From Cohnella zeiphila (GTDB lineage: Bacteria; Bacillota; Bacilli; Paenibacillales; Paenibacillaceae), in assembly GCF_014212055.1 (NCBI RefSeq), contig NZ_JACJVO010000031.1, forward strand, positions 124,001 through 188,000: DNA of 64,000 bases, written 5' to 3'. Positions 8,511-15,747 of this stretch are shown one piece after another (within the stretch, counting starts at the first letter, position 1; every line of letters begins with the position of its first letter). The position numbers and the translations under genes are program-made. A model generated the notes under the pieces. That model was given only the letters and a program-made list of their open reading frames with translations, did not search any database and was not told the origin of the DNA.

Positions 8511-9653
8511 TTAAAGCCAGTCGATCGCTTGAAAAGTCCCGGATTGTGCCGATTCGCGAGCTTTCAGGCACATGAGCGCGCTGAGCAGACCGGAATCGAG
8601 CGTACTGTCCGAAGACGAGGCGGTCCCCCTCATCAAATCGACGAAATTGCGAGCGAGCGCGATATCCCCTCCGCCGTGCCCATCTTTGCCTTGCCCAAGC
8701 CGATAGGTCTCCACGCGGTCCGTATGATGCATGAACACTTTAATCTCGTCCTTATACCAATCGAATTCGAGCGTTCCTTTGTAGCCGAGCAGCCGCGCGC
8801 CTCTCGCCGCCGCCCCCCGGCGGGCGAAGAAGTTTTGCGAGTAGGCCGCGTGCATGCCGGATTCGTATCGGATCAGGGCGCTGCCGGAATCCTCGTTCCC
8901 CGTGTCCTCGGCGAAGCTGCAGAACTCCCCCGGCGGCGGATCCGGAAAGATGTCCCTTCGGATCGTGCTCTCCTCGCACGTCCGGTTCTCCTCGCATTCG
9001 GCGCAGCGTAGGCCCGCCGGCTTGTTCCCGCGAAAGACCCGCTTGGAAGTCATCGCGCTGACGAGGACGGGCTTGAGCCCGATCAATTCGTTCAGATAAT
9101 CGAAATCGTGCGTCGCTTTCTGCAGGAACATCCCGCCGGTCTCCCGTTCGTCCCGGTACCAATGGTGATAGTAGACGCCGCCGTAAGGAACGTTGTTGAC
9201 GGCTTGCACGTGCTCCACGGTTCCCAGCTTGCCGGAGGCGACGATCTCCTTGGCCAAGCGCAGCAGCGGCGTAAACCGGAGCGGGAACGAGACGACCACC
9301 GGCGAAGCCGATCGCTCTTTGCCCTTCCGGAGCCGGTCCAAATCTTCGTACGTCGTCGCGATCGGCTTCTCCAGGAAGAGCGGCAATCCGGCCGCCATGA
9401 CCTTCAGCGCCATCTCCGTGTGCAGCGAGCATCTCGTACCGACCGCGACGCCGTCCAGTTTCTCCTGCGCCAGCATCTCATCCGCCGAAGCATAGAACCG
9501 GATGCGGCCGCGATCCGGTTCGTCGATCCCCGTCCGAATCCGCTCCCAATCGGGATCGGCGACCGCCGCCAATCGGCAGTCCGAATCGGCCTCCGCCATT
9601 TGCGAGACCATCCACCGAATCCGGGAACCGTAGCCGATAACACCCAATCTCAT
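8511..9653 (-). CDS. Gfo/Idh/MocA-family oxidoreductase
   Basis: A 380-residue protein with the N-terminal Rossmann start RLGVIGYGSRIRWMV, the family EKP motif in LFLEKPIATTYEDL (about residue 95) and a C-terminal substrate domain. Gfo/Idh enzymes use NAD(P) to oxidise or reduce sugars, inositols or sugar derivatives. A CAECEENRTCEES segment near residue 225 contains three Cys and is unusual for the family; it may bind metal, but that is a guess. It is the last intact gene of the PIG-L, isomerase-like, dehydrogenase unit, so an amino-sugar derivative is a reasonable substrate class. Confidence 0.86.
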   Translation of the reverse strand: MRLGVIGYGSRIRWMVSQMAEADSDCRLAAVADPDWERIRTGIDEPDRGRIRFYASADEMLAQEKLDGVAVGTRCSLHTEMALKVMAAGLPLFLEKPIATTYEDLDRLRKGKERSASPVVVSFPLRFTPLLRLAKEIVASGKLGTVEHVQAVNNVPYGGVYYHHWYRDERETGGMFLQKATHDFDYLNELIGLKPVLVSAMTSKRVFRGNKPAGLRCAECEENRTCEESTIRRDIFPDPPPGEFCSFAEDTGNEDSGSALIRYESGMHAAYSQNFFARRGAAARGARLLGYKGTLEFDWYKDEIKVFMHHTDRVETYRLGQGKDGHGGGDIALARNFVDLMRGTASSSDSTLDSGLLSALMCLKARESAQSGTFQAIDWL

Positions 9654-9707
9654 GACGTTTAACCTCCGTTTGTACGTGCTTGGAACGGCATTATAATCCT
9701 CTCGATC

Positions 9708-10658
9708 TCAGTTGACTTCGGGAACCAGCGGCCCAGCCAGCTCTTCGAGATAGAACAATCTGCCGGGCAGCGTCGGCATGAAACTGGACGGCAGCCAGCG
9801 ATCCGGTCCGTGCCGTAAGGTCGCCCAGAGCGACAGCCCTTGCCACTGCATCCCCCGGCCGAGCGCCCCGTCGCAGCCTCCGATGATCCGATCCGACCGC
9901 AGGAACAGCGCCGGCCCGATCGTGTTCGCTCGGCACGGAACGAGAGTCGTCCGGCTCTTGAAGCTCGTGAAGGCGTTCTGTTCGACGGTCAGCGGATGCA
10001 GCATGGCTCCGATTCGATAAGGCTGCGCCTTCCACTCCTCGTCCGTCGCGAATTCCTCCGCGAAGTGGGGCTCCCAGAAGGCGATGTGCATCATGCGGCC
10101 GATGCCGAAGATGGTAATAAGCTCGGCGCCTTCCGCTTGGAGAGCGGCAATCTTGCCCGGATAGGACGGCAATTGCCCGAGCGTGGCAAAGTGCCGTTGA
10201 TCCGGCGGCACCGTAAGGTCGCCTAGCGGACCGTAGAACGCCTGTTCCATCGCATAACGGAACGAGCCCGGGTGGTCCGGCGGCAGCGTATTCCCTTCGC
10301 CGTCGCTCCACTCGTCCATATTGAAGCCGTAGACATGGCGGCAATCGACGCCCCATTCCCTCAGGAAGTAGACCGTCCACTTGTACATGCCCATCGGTCC
10401 CGCCGGCAGGATCAGGGCCAGCTTCCTGCCTTCGTCCCGGGTTCTCCGAATCTGAAGCGCGATCTCGTGCCCCATCATCGTATCCAGGTCCTGCGTGCTG
10501 CCGCAGCCGACCGGTTCGAACCCTTCGTTCCAGAAGGGTTGACGCTCGCCGATCTTCTCCGGAGGTAGCGAGCAGCAAGCGTCGATCTTGCGAAGATCCC
10601 AGCCCGCCGGAAGAAAATGCTCCAGCAGCGAGCCTTTCGACGTCGTCAAATAATCCAT
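9708..10658 (-). CDS. Glucosamine-6-phosphate isomerase-like protein (NagB/RpiA fold)
   Basis: The 316-residue product shows NagB-related blocks: KLALILPAGPMGMYKW in place of the sugar-phosphate loop, VYGFNMDEWSD matching the catalytic Asp/Glu region, ITIFGIGRMMHIAF corresponding to the GIGxDGHIAF motif with GRMM replacing GxDG, and GALGRGMQW near the end. Those replacements suggest a diverged substrate or loss of standard deaminase activity. It lies 18 bases after the PIG-L deacetylase gene, and the pair suggests stepwise breakdown of an N-acetylated sugar. It is best called NagB-like rather than NagB. Confidence 0.75.
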   Translation of the reverse strand: MDYLTTSKGSLLEHFLPAGWDLRKIDACCSLPPEKIGERQPFWNEGFEPVGCGSTQDLDTMMGHEIALQIRRTRDEGRKLALILPAGPMGMYKWTVYFLREWGVDCRHVYGFNMDEWSDGEGNTLPPDHPGSFRYAMEQAFYGPLGDLTVPPDQRHFATLGQLPSYPGKIAALQAEGAELITIFGIGRMMHIAFWEPHFAEEFATDEEWKAQPYRIGAMLHPLTVEQNAFTSFKSRTTLVPCRANTIGPALFLRSDRIIGGCDGALGRGMQWQGLSLWATLRHGPDRWLPSSFMPTLPGRLFYLEELAGPLVPEVN

Positions 10659-10676
10659 TCCGTTCTCCTCCTCGGC

Positions 10677-11387
10677 TTAGGGAAGCAATCGGGCGGCCGA
10701 CAGCCGCGGCCACGCCCGGCAAGCGGTGAAGCCTTCCGCGAATCCGGCCCCGCTTTGCAGCCCCCGGAACTTGGACACCGTGCGCACGAAGTCGATAAAG
10801 TCGATGCCGTCGTGCTCGTACAGCCATTTGATCTGGCTCTCGTGACAAGCGTTCATCCGCAGCTTGATCTCGATCTGGGCCGTGATGTCCACGTATTCGG
10901 TCGGCAGAAACCCGACGCCCGCCAGCGTATCCATGTAATAGATGGGCGGGACCTCGTCGCAAGCCGCGAGATTGGCCGACGGCCGATAATACGGCACCGT
11001 CGCCGCGAAGCTGGCGTCGAAAACCGCCCGCGAAACTTCCATGTGATCCTTCATGTAATCTTCCGGCGGATGCGTAATGATATAATCGGGCCGGCAGCTT
11101 CGGAACACATCCGACAGCATGCGGACCAGTTCGTCGTTGTCGGCCTTGACCGACAGATCGGGAATGTCGAGGCCGATCACGTCCGCCCCGATCAGCTTGC
11201 CCGCCGCTTCGGCCTCCCGTGCCCGAATCCGCCTCAGCTCCTCCGACGGAATGACCTTGTGTCCCTTGTCCCCGTTGGCGACGTGAACCATCGTAACGCG
11301 ATGTCCCACCTCGGCCAGCTTGGCCAGCGTTCCTGCGCACCCGATCTCCAGATCGTCCGGATGACAACCGACCGCGACGATATTCAT
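10677..11387 (-). CDS. PIG-L/LmbE-family zinc deacetylase
   Basis: The start at 11387 follows GGAGGGG; the product is 236 residues. It opens MNIVAVGCHPDDLEIGCAGT, with the HPDD zinc motif at residues 9-12, and has the third ligand region THPPEDYMKDHMEVSRAV near residue 115. PIG-L enzymes remove acetyl groups from N-acetylglucosaminyl compounds (GlcNAc-PI, GlcNAc-malate in bacillithiol synthesis, oligosaccharides). Its operon mates, a GlcN6P-isomerase-like protein and a Gfo/Idh enzyme, point to a catabolic sugar rather than to bacillithiol. It is the first gene of the unit. Confidence 0.9.
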   Translation of the reverse strand: MNIVAVGCHPDDLEIGCAGTLAKLAEVGHRVTMVHVANGDKGHKVIPSEELRRIRAREAEAAGKLIGADVIGLDIPDLSVKADNDELVRMLSDVFRSCRPDYIITHPPEDYMKDHMEVSRAVFDASFAATVPYYRPSANLAACDEVPPIYYMDTLAGVGFLPTEYVDITAQIEIKLRMNACHESQIKWLYEHDGIDFIDFVRTVSKFRGLQSGAGFAEGFTACRAWPRLSAARLLP

Positions 11388-11573
11388 AGCGGCGCCCCTC
11401 CGTTCTTCGTCTTCCAGGATTCCATCCATGGAGGCCGACGTTTGTTGGTGATGATCTTGCTTTGAAGCTAATTCTAACGGGGAAGCGGAGAAAAAGATTT
11501 ACCAAAGTTTTCGAAAAATTTATCAATTCCTGCATGGTGCGGCAGCGCGGCAGGAGTGGATAGAGACGGGGGC

Positions 11574-12410
11574 CTACCGCCTCGGCCATCGATAAGAAGC
11601 CGCGTGCCGCAGCATCGCCAGAAACAGAGCCGCCCACTGCTCCGGCGACCAGGACGCGACCGGTTGATCGCGCTCTACCTTCGCATGCTTCAGCGTCGGC
11701 CTCAACTGCGCCGGCGTAAAAATGCCCTTCAGCGCATCCGCCGCCGGCGCCCTCGGTTCGCGCAGGACGTATCGCGCGAATGCGGCGAACCTCTTTCCTT
11801 CCCTGTGGGGCACCAGCGGACAGTCCCGTCGGGCAATTCTTACGATCGCCGCATCGACGCGCGGCGGCGGGGCGAAATGGGTGCGAGGCACAACCGTTCT
11901 CAGCTCGAACGTAAAATGCATCCTCCAGGTCAACAGCCGAGGGTCCCGCGCGGCGCTCCCCGTAAACCTGCGGGCCGCGCCCTTCTCCAGGATCAGCGCC
12001 CCCTGCCGGAACGATTGGCCCTCGGCTCCCAGCAGCCTGTCCAGAATGGTCGTCGTGATGGAGAACGGAATGTTCGCCACCACGCAGAACGGCTTCGCGG
12101 GAAGCCGGATTTCCCGGATATCGCCTTGGATCACGGCGATTCTCGGATGTCCCTGCGCTTTTGCGCGCAGGGTCTCGGCAAAGGCAGGGTCCGCCTCGAC
12201 CGCCAGCACTCGGGCGGCTTGCTCGGCGATCGGGAACGTCAGGGCGCCTTTGCCCGCGCCGATGTCCAGCACGGTGTCGGTCGGCCGCAAGCTTGCCGTC
12301 TCGATCAGGCGCTTGATCGTTTGCGGGTTGTGGAGCAGATGCTGGGCCGAGAAATTCGGCCCGGACAGGCATTTTCGAATCGTTCGATGATTTTTGTCGT
12401 GTTGGTGCAT
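11574..12410 (-). CDS. erm: 23S rRNA (adenine-N6) methyltransferase, ErmD/ErmK type
   Basis: The start at 12410 has GGGGAGGAAC upstream; the product is 278 residues. Diagnostic Erm blocks are NFSAQHLLHN, the SAM site DIGAGKGALTF, the catalytic VANIPFSITT (usually NIPY) and EKGAARRFTG. The C-terminal GIFTPAQL and the ending SYRWPRR resemble ErmD/ErmK of bacilli. The enzyme dimethylates A2058 of 23S rRNA and gives resistance to macrolides, lincosamides and streptogramin B. Upstream lie a short leader peptide and a terminator-like hairpin, so expression is probably drug-inducible. Surrounding genes look chromosomal, suggesting an intrinsic erm. Confidence 0.92.
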   Translation of the reverse strand: MHQHDKNHRTIRKCLSGPNFSAQHLLHNPQTIKRLIETASLRPTDTVLDIGAGKGALTFPIAEQAARVLAVEADPAFAETLRAKAQGHPRIAVIQGDIREIRLPAKPFCVVANIPFSITTTILDRLLGAEGQSFRQGALILEKGAARRFTGSAARDPRLLTWRMHFTFELRTVVPRTHFAPPPRVDAAIVRIARRDCPLVPHREGKRFAAFARYVLREPRAPAADALKGIFTPAQLRPTLKHAKVERDQPVASWSPEQWAALFLAMLRHAASYRWPRR

Positions 12411-12561
12411 GAATTCGTTCCTCCCCAGGCATTGGCCTGCGGCGAAACAAAGGGAGAGGTGGATGTGCGCATTCAAACCAACCCTTGTCTATGGGAACGA
12501 CAAGAAGCCGGCCGGATTGTCGATTGCGTAGACGGATCCTCGCGTTTCCTCGGGAGAACGC

Positions 12562-12588
12562 AAAAAAGGAGACAGCCGAGCTGTCCCC
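12562..12588 (-). terminator. Attenuator hairpin between erm leader and erm
   Basis: Read on the minus strand, GGGGACAGC (12588-12580), loop TCG and GCTGTCTCC (12576-12568) form a 9-bp stem with one G-U pair, followed at once by six T (12567-12562). It lies 90 bases after the leader stop and about 150 bases before erm. CCTTCT (12610-12605) can pair with AGAAGG (12592-12587), which overlaps the 5' arm and could act as a competing structure. Confidence 0.8.
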
Positions 12589-12678
12589 TTCTATCCGTCT
12601 ATGCAGAAGGATATCCTAAAATGGGCAGACCGATTCCGTTTGCTCCGCGCGCAGGCAGAGTCTTTGCTCACTATGGAA

Positions 12679-12729
12679 TTAGTGGGACAAAGCGACAAAA
12701 CGCAATCTTCCGTAATTAATAACACCCAT
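12679..12729 (-). CDS. Erm leader peptide MGVINYGRLRFVALSH
   Basis: A 16-codon frame starts at ATG 12729-12727, 11 bases after GGAGGG, and ends TAA at 12681-12679. It contains Arg8-Leu9-Arg10-Phe11. The ErmD/ErmK leaders of bacilli carry the same RLRF element, at which macrolide-bound ribosomes stall; this is the Arg-X-Arg class of macrolide arrest motifs. A hairpin made by CTTTG-N3-CACTA and TAGTG-N2-CAAAG (12692-12662) begins inside codons 13-14, so a stalled ribosome would change the downstream folding. Very short but well placed behind a good promoter. Confidence 0.8.
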   Translation of the reverse strand: MGVINYGRLRFVALSH

Positions 12730-12764
12730 TATTAGGACGACCCTCCATTCCTTGAGTTGAAGTC

Positions 12765-12794
12765 ATTGTAGCACATTCGGCGCTCGCGTTCCAA
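12765..12794 (-). promoter_or_regulatory. Promoter of the erm leader transcript
   Basis: On the minus strand TTGGAA (12794-12789), 18 bases and TACAAT (12770-12765) form a SigA promoter ending about 35 bases before the leader start. Confidence 0.75.
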
Positions 12795-12809
12795 CGCATG
12801 CCGAAAGGT

Positions 12810-13556
12810 TCACAGCCGATCGCCGTCCTCCGGAATGACGACCCGTTCAAGCAGATGCTCGGCCGACAGTCTGGCCTTTAGAACATCCCGGGTGACGCGG
12901 CAATGGTTGATCGTATCCATATGAACGGCCGCGACCCGGGTATACGGCGCGTAGCCGACGAGACGGATCACGTCGTCTTCGTCCATCGTGATCGGATCGC
13001 CGACGGCGAACCTCGCCCCGCCCGCGTTGACGATCGTCACCTTGGGCTTATACGTATCGAGAGCCGCCTTCACGTCCTCGCACCAGACCGTATCCCCTGC
13101 GAGGTACAGCGTAGGCTCTTTTTCCGCTTGCAGGACGAAGCCGGATACCGACCCCATTTTCCGGCCGATCTCACCCGTCCCGTGCCGACCGTCCATGCGA
13201 TGGATCGTGATTCCTTGAAAAGTCGCCGAGTCCCGAACCTCCGTGATATCGGCAAAGCCCGACGATCCGATCGCGTCGCGGTCTCCCGGCTGGCAGAAGA
13301 TCGGCACCGACTTCGGCAGCGCCCGAGCCGCCGCTTCGTCCCAGTGATCGCGATGCAGATGGCTCACGAGGACGGCATCGGGAGCGAGCCATGCATCCGG
13401 CTTCCCGGGCAGCGGCACGAGCGGATTGCGCCGTTCGTCTCCGGAGTCCGGGATCGGCGGATTGACTCCCTTGTCGCTGAACATCGGATCGACCAGGATC
13501 GTCGCTCCCGCGTATTCCAACCATAAAGTCGCATGGCGAATGAGTTGAACGTTCAT
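12810..13556 (-). CDS. MBL-fold metallo-hydrolase
   Basis: A 248-residue beta-lactamase-fold protein of the UlaG/YtkL-like kind, starting MNVQLIRHATLWLEYAGATILVDPMF. The zinc-binding HxHxDH motif is in VSHLHRDHWDE near residue 66, further ligands are likely in LAGDTVW and VAAVHMDTINHC. Such enzymes hydrolyse phosphodiesters, lactones or similar bonds; the substrate cannot be told. The gene is divergent from an Lrp-type regulator, 133 bases away, which may control it. It has no visible link to the erm gene on its 3' side beyond strand. Confidence 0.87.
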   Translation of the reverse strand: MNVQLIRHATLWLEYAGATILVDPMFSDKGVNPPIPDSGDERRNPLVPLPGKPDAWLAPDAVLVSHLHRDHWDEAAARALPKSVPIFCQPGDRDAIGSSGFADITEVRDSATFQGITIHRMDGRHGTGEIGRKMGSVSGFVLQAEKEPTLYLAGDTVWCEDVKAALDTYKPKVTIVNAGGARFAVGDPITMDEDDVIRLVGYAPYTRVAAVHMDTINHCRVTRDVLKARLSAEHLLERVVIPEDGDRL

Positions 13557-13689
13557 CAGTGAGGCCCCCGATCCAATGGATGGCGAATCTGTTACAATAT
13601 CGATGATAGCATCTGTCCCTTCGGCGATACATAACCCGATGAACGGATTCGGGAGGATTTGCTTTCATCGTGAAAGAGGTGATGCCCCC

Positions 13690-14118
13690 ATGGCCAACCC
13701 GGCGATCGACGATACGGATTTGCGGATTTTGCAAGCTCTCTTGGACAACGCGCTGCTCACCCACAAGGAGATCGGGGAGATCGTCCATCTCACCGGACAG
13801 GCGGTGGGCGCTCGGGTTCGCAAGCTGCAGGACCTCGGCATCATCGAAGGCTACACGCTGCGTTGGAACCCCGAGAAGATCGGGCTGAGCGTGCATGCCT
13901 TCCTGATCGTGTTCATGAACTCGAATCAATCCCATCAGCCTTTCCGGGACTTCGTTCGGTCGAACGAAGCCGTGACGGAGGCGCACCGCGTAAGCGGAGA
14001 GGGCTGCTACTTGCTTCGCGTGCGCGTGAGCGACGGCTCCGGGCTGAACAAGCTGCTGGAGGAAGTGCTGCAGTACGGCAATTACAAGCTCAGTCTGTCG
14101 ATCGGGCAGATCAAGTAG
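13690..14118 (+). CDS. Lrp/AsnC-family transcriptional regulator
   Basis: The ATG at 13690 behind AAGAGGTGA gives 142 residues. The N-terminal winged helix starts DDTDLRILQALLDN and has LTHKEIGEIVHLTGQAVGARVRKLQ as the recognition region; the C-terminal RAM effector domain includes EAHRVSGEGCYLLRVRV. Lrp proteins form octamers that sense amino acids or other metabolites. It is followed 24 bases later by an acetyltransferase gene and faces the metallo-hydrolase gene, both plausible targets. Confidence 0.9.
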   Translation: MANPAIDDTDLRILQALLDNALLTHKEIGEIVHLTGQAVGARVRKLQDLGIIEGYTLRWNPEKIGLSVHAFLIVFMNSNQSHQPFRDFVRSNEAVTEAHRVSGEGCYLLRVRVSDGSGLNKLLEEVLQYGNYKLSLSIGQIK

Positions 14119-14142
14119 AACCTATGCGAGGAGAGAGCCCCC

Positions 14143-14604
14143 ATGCAGTTAACGATTGAAGCGGACGATTTGACCCGGCCCGAGGTTCGGGCCCTAATCC
14201 GGCATCACCTGACGGAGATGCATGAGTTCTCTCCGCCGGAGAGCGTGCATGCGCTCGATCTGGACGGGCTCCGCGGTCCGAACATCACCTTCTGGAGCGC
14301 CTGGGAAGGCGGCCGGATTGCCGGCATCGGCGCGTTAAAGGAACTGGATCCCTCGCACGGAGAGGTCAAGTCGATGCGAACCGCGCCCGATTACCTGCGG
14401 AAGGGCGTCGCCCGCCTCCTTCTCGAGCGGATCATTGAGACGGCCCGGGAGCGAGGATACCGCAGACTCAGCCTGGAGACAGGCTCCATGGCGCAGTTCG
14501 AGCCGGCCCGCAGCCTGTACCTCCGTTACGGCTTCGAAAACACCGTACCGTTCGCGGACTATGCGGAGGACCCGAACAGCGTGTTCATGACCTTGGAGCT
14601 GTAA
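14143..14604 (+). CDS. GNAT acetyltransferase, YsnE-like
   Basis: A 153-residue single-domain GNAT protein. The acetyl-CoA binding strand-loop is VKSMRTAPDYLRKGVARLLLERII (R-x-x-G-V/A core), and the C-terminal LSLETGSMAQFEPARSLYLRYGF is typical of YsnE/PhnO-like enzymes. It follows the Lrp regulator in the same direction and probably shares its transcript. The 3' end faces the SDR gene with only six bases between the two stops. Acceptor unknown. Confidence 0.87.
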   Translation: MQLTIEADDLTRPEVRALIRHHLTEMHEFSPPESVHALDLDGLRGPNITFWSAWEGGRIAGIGALKELDPSHGEVKSMRTAPDYLRKGVARLLLERIIETARERGYRRLSLETGSMAQFEPARSLYLRYGFENTVPFADYAEDPNSVFMTLEL

Positions 14605-14610
14605 AGTCAA

Positions 14611-15522
14611 TCATCGGTAACCGGAAGCGTCCGCCGGCTTGCCCGCATCCTGAACTTCGACGAGATACCGCCAACAGTCCGGCTGCGAGCCGTCGAGATC
14701 GCGGAAGCCGTACACTTTCGCGAGCTCGCCGCTGGACGTGGAGCGGCCGTTCCACCGGGCGGCTTCCGGATCGCCGGCCAGCGCGGCAACGGCCCGTCCC
14801 ACGAAGCGAGGCGATTCCGAGATGACGAAATGAGGCTCCTTCGCCGCAGCGTCCCGCCAGTTCTCCTCCTGAACGCCAAAGTGATCCAGCATGATTTCGG
14901 AACGCATCCACCCCGGGGTCAAGGCTACGGCGTTGCAGCGATAAGGAGAAAGCTCATGCGCCAAAGACCGGGCCAGCCGGATGACGGACGTCTTGGCCAG
15001 ATCGTAGAACAGCGAGAGCCGATAGTTTTGGTCGTTATATTCCGCCGTCCCGTCCGTCATTTCCACGACCAGTCCGTTCGGGTTGCGAATGAGCAGGGGC
15101 AGCGCGAAGTGACTGGTGATCACATGCGTATCGATCGCAAGCCGAAGTTGGCGGAATCCCCGTTCCAGGGAGTGCTCCCATACGGGCACGTTCCATTGCG
15201 TCAAATACTCGGCTCCCCACACGTCGTTGACCAGGATGTCCAATTTTCCCTGCTCCCGTTCGATTCGGGCCACGAGCGCCTCAACCTGGCCGGGATCCAA
15301 ATGATCCGCTTGAACCGCGATGCCCCGGCCTCCCGCCTGATTGACCAAATCCGCGGTATCCTCGATCGTTTCGGGACGATCGTATTCGGATCGCCGGGTT
15401 CGCGTCGTGCGGCCCGTCGCATAAACCGTGGCCCCCGCCGCGCCCAATTCGATCGCGATTCCCCTGCCGGCGCCGCGCGTCGCGCCCGCCACCAAAGCTA
15501 CTTTTCCCATGAGCGGCTTCAT
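14611..15522 (-). CDS. Short-chain dehydrogenase/reductase
   Basis: The start at 15522 follows GAGGAGGAAC; the product has 303 residues, longer than the classic 250. The cofactor loop is ALVAGATRGAGRGIA near the N-terminus (TGxxxGxG variant) with the NADP-favouring ATGRTTRTRRSE arginine cluster, and the catalytic pair is in LSLFYDLAKTSVIRLA (YxxxK). The usual NNAG reads NDVWG. Reaction and substrate are unknown. It stands alone on the minus strand between two plus-strand genes. Confidence 0.88.
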   Translation of the reverse strand: MKPLMGKVALVAGATRGAGRGIAIELGAAGATVYATGRTTRTRRSEYDRPETIEDTADLVNQAGGRGIAVQADHLDPGQVEALVARIEREQGKLDILVNDVWGAEYLTQWNVPVWEHSLERGFRQLRLAIDTHVITSHFALPLLIRNPNGLVVEMTDGTAEYNDQNYRLSLFYDLAKTSVIRLARSLAHELSPYRCNAVALTPGWMRSEIMLDHFGVQEENWRDAAAKEPHFVISESPRFVGRAVAALAGDPEAARWNGRSTSSGELAKVYGFRDLDGSQPDCWRYLVEVQDAGKPADASGYR

Positions 15523-15747
15523 TCCCGTTCCTCCTCTCGTTGATACGCCTCCCATTATAGACCGATAAATACGTCAACCTTTGTCCTATTAATCTTCACT
15601 CTTCATAGACATTCTCTATGCGAAGCTTCATAAAGCAAAACAAACTTTATCGAAAACGGGAGCTTGGGCTGACTCGCCCCTTACAAACGCCCGGTAAACT
15701 GAGAGCGTAAATGGGCCAAATTTCCTACTCCGAGGGTGATGATCCGT

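Noticed and set aside
11430..11573. Clear promoter for the PIG-L operon
   Set aside because: AT-rich sequence with TTGATA and TAGAAT elements exists, but none have acceptable spacing; not called.
9691..12450. Very long minus-strand open frame of about 919 codons
   Set aside because: It runs across the NagB-like, PIG-L and erm genes in another frame, has low-complexity Arg/Gly/Ala composition and no recognisable domain; a GC-rich shadow.
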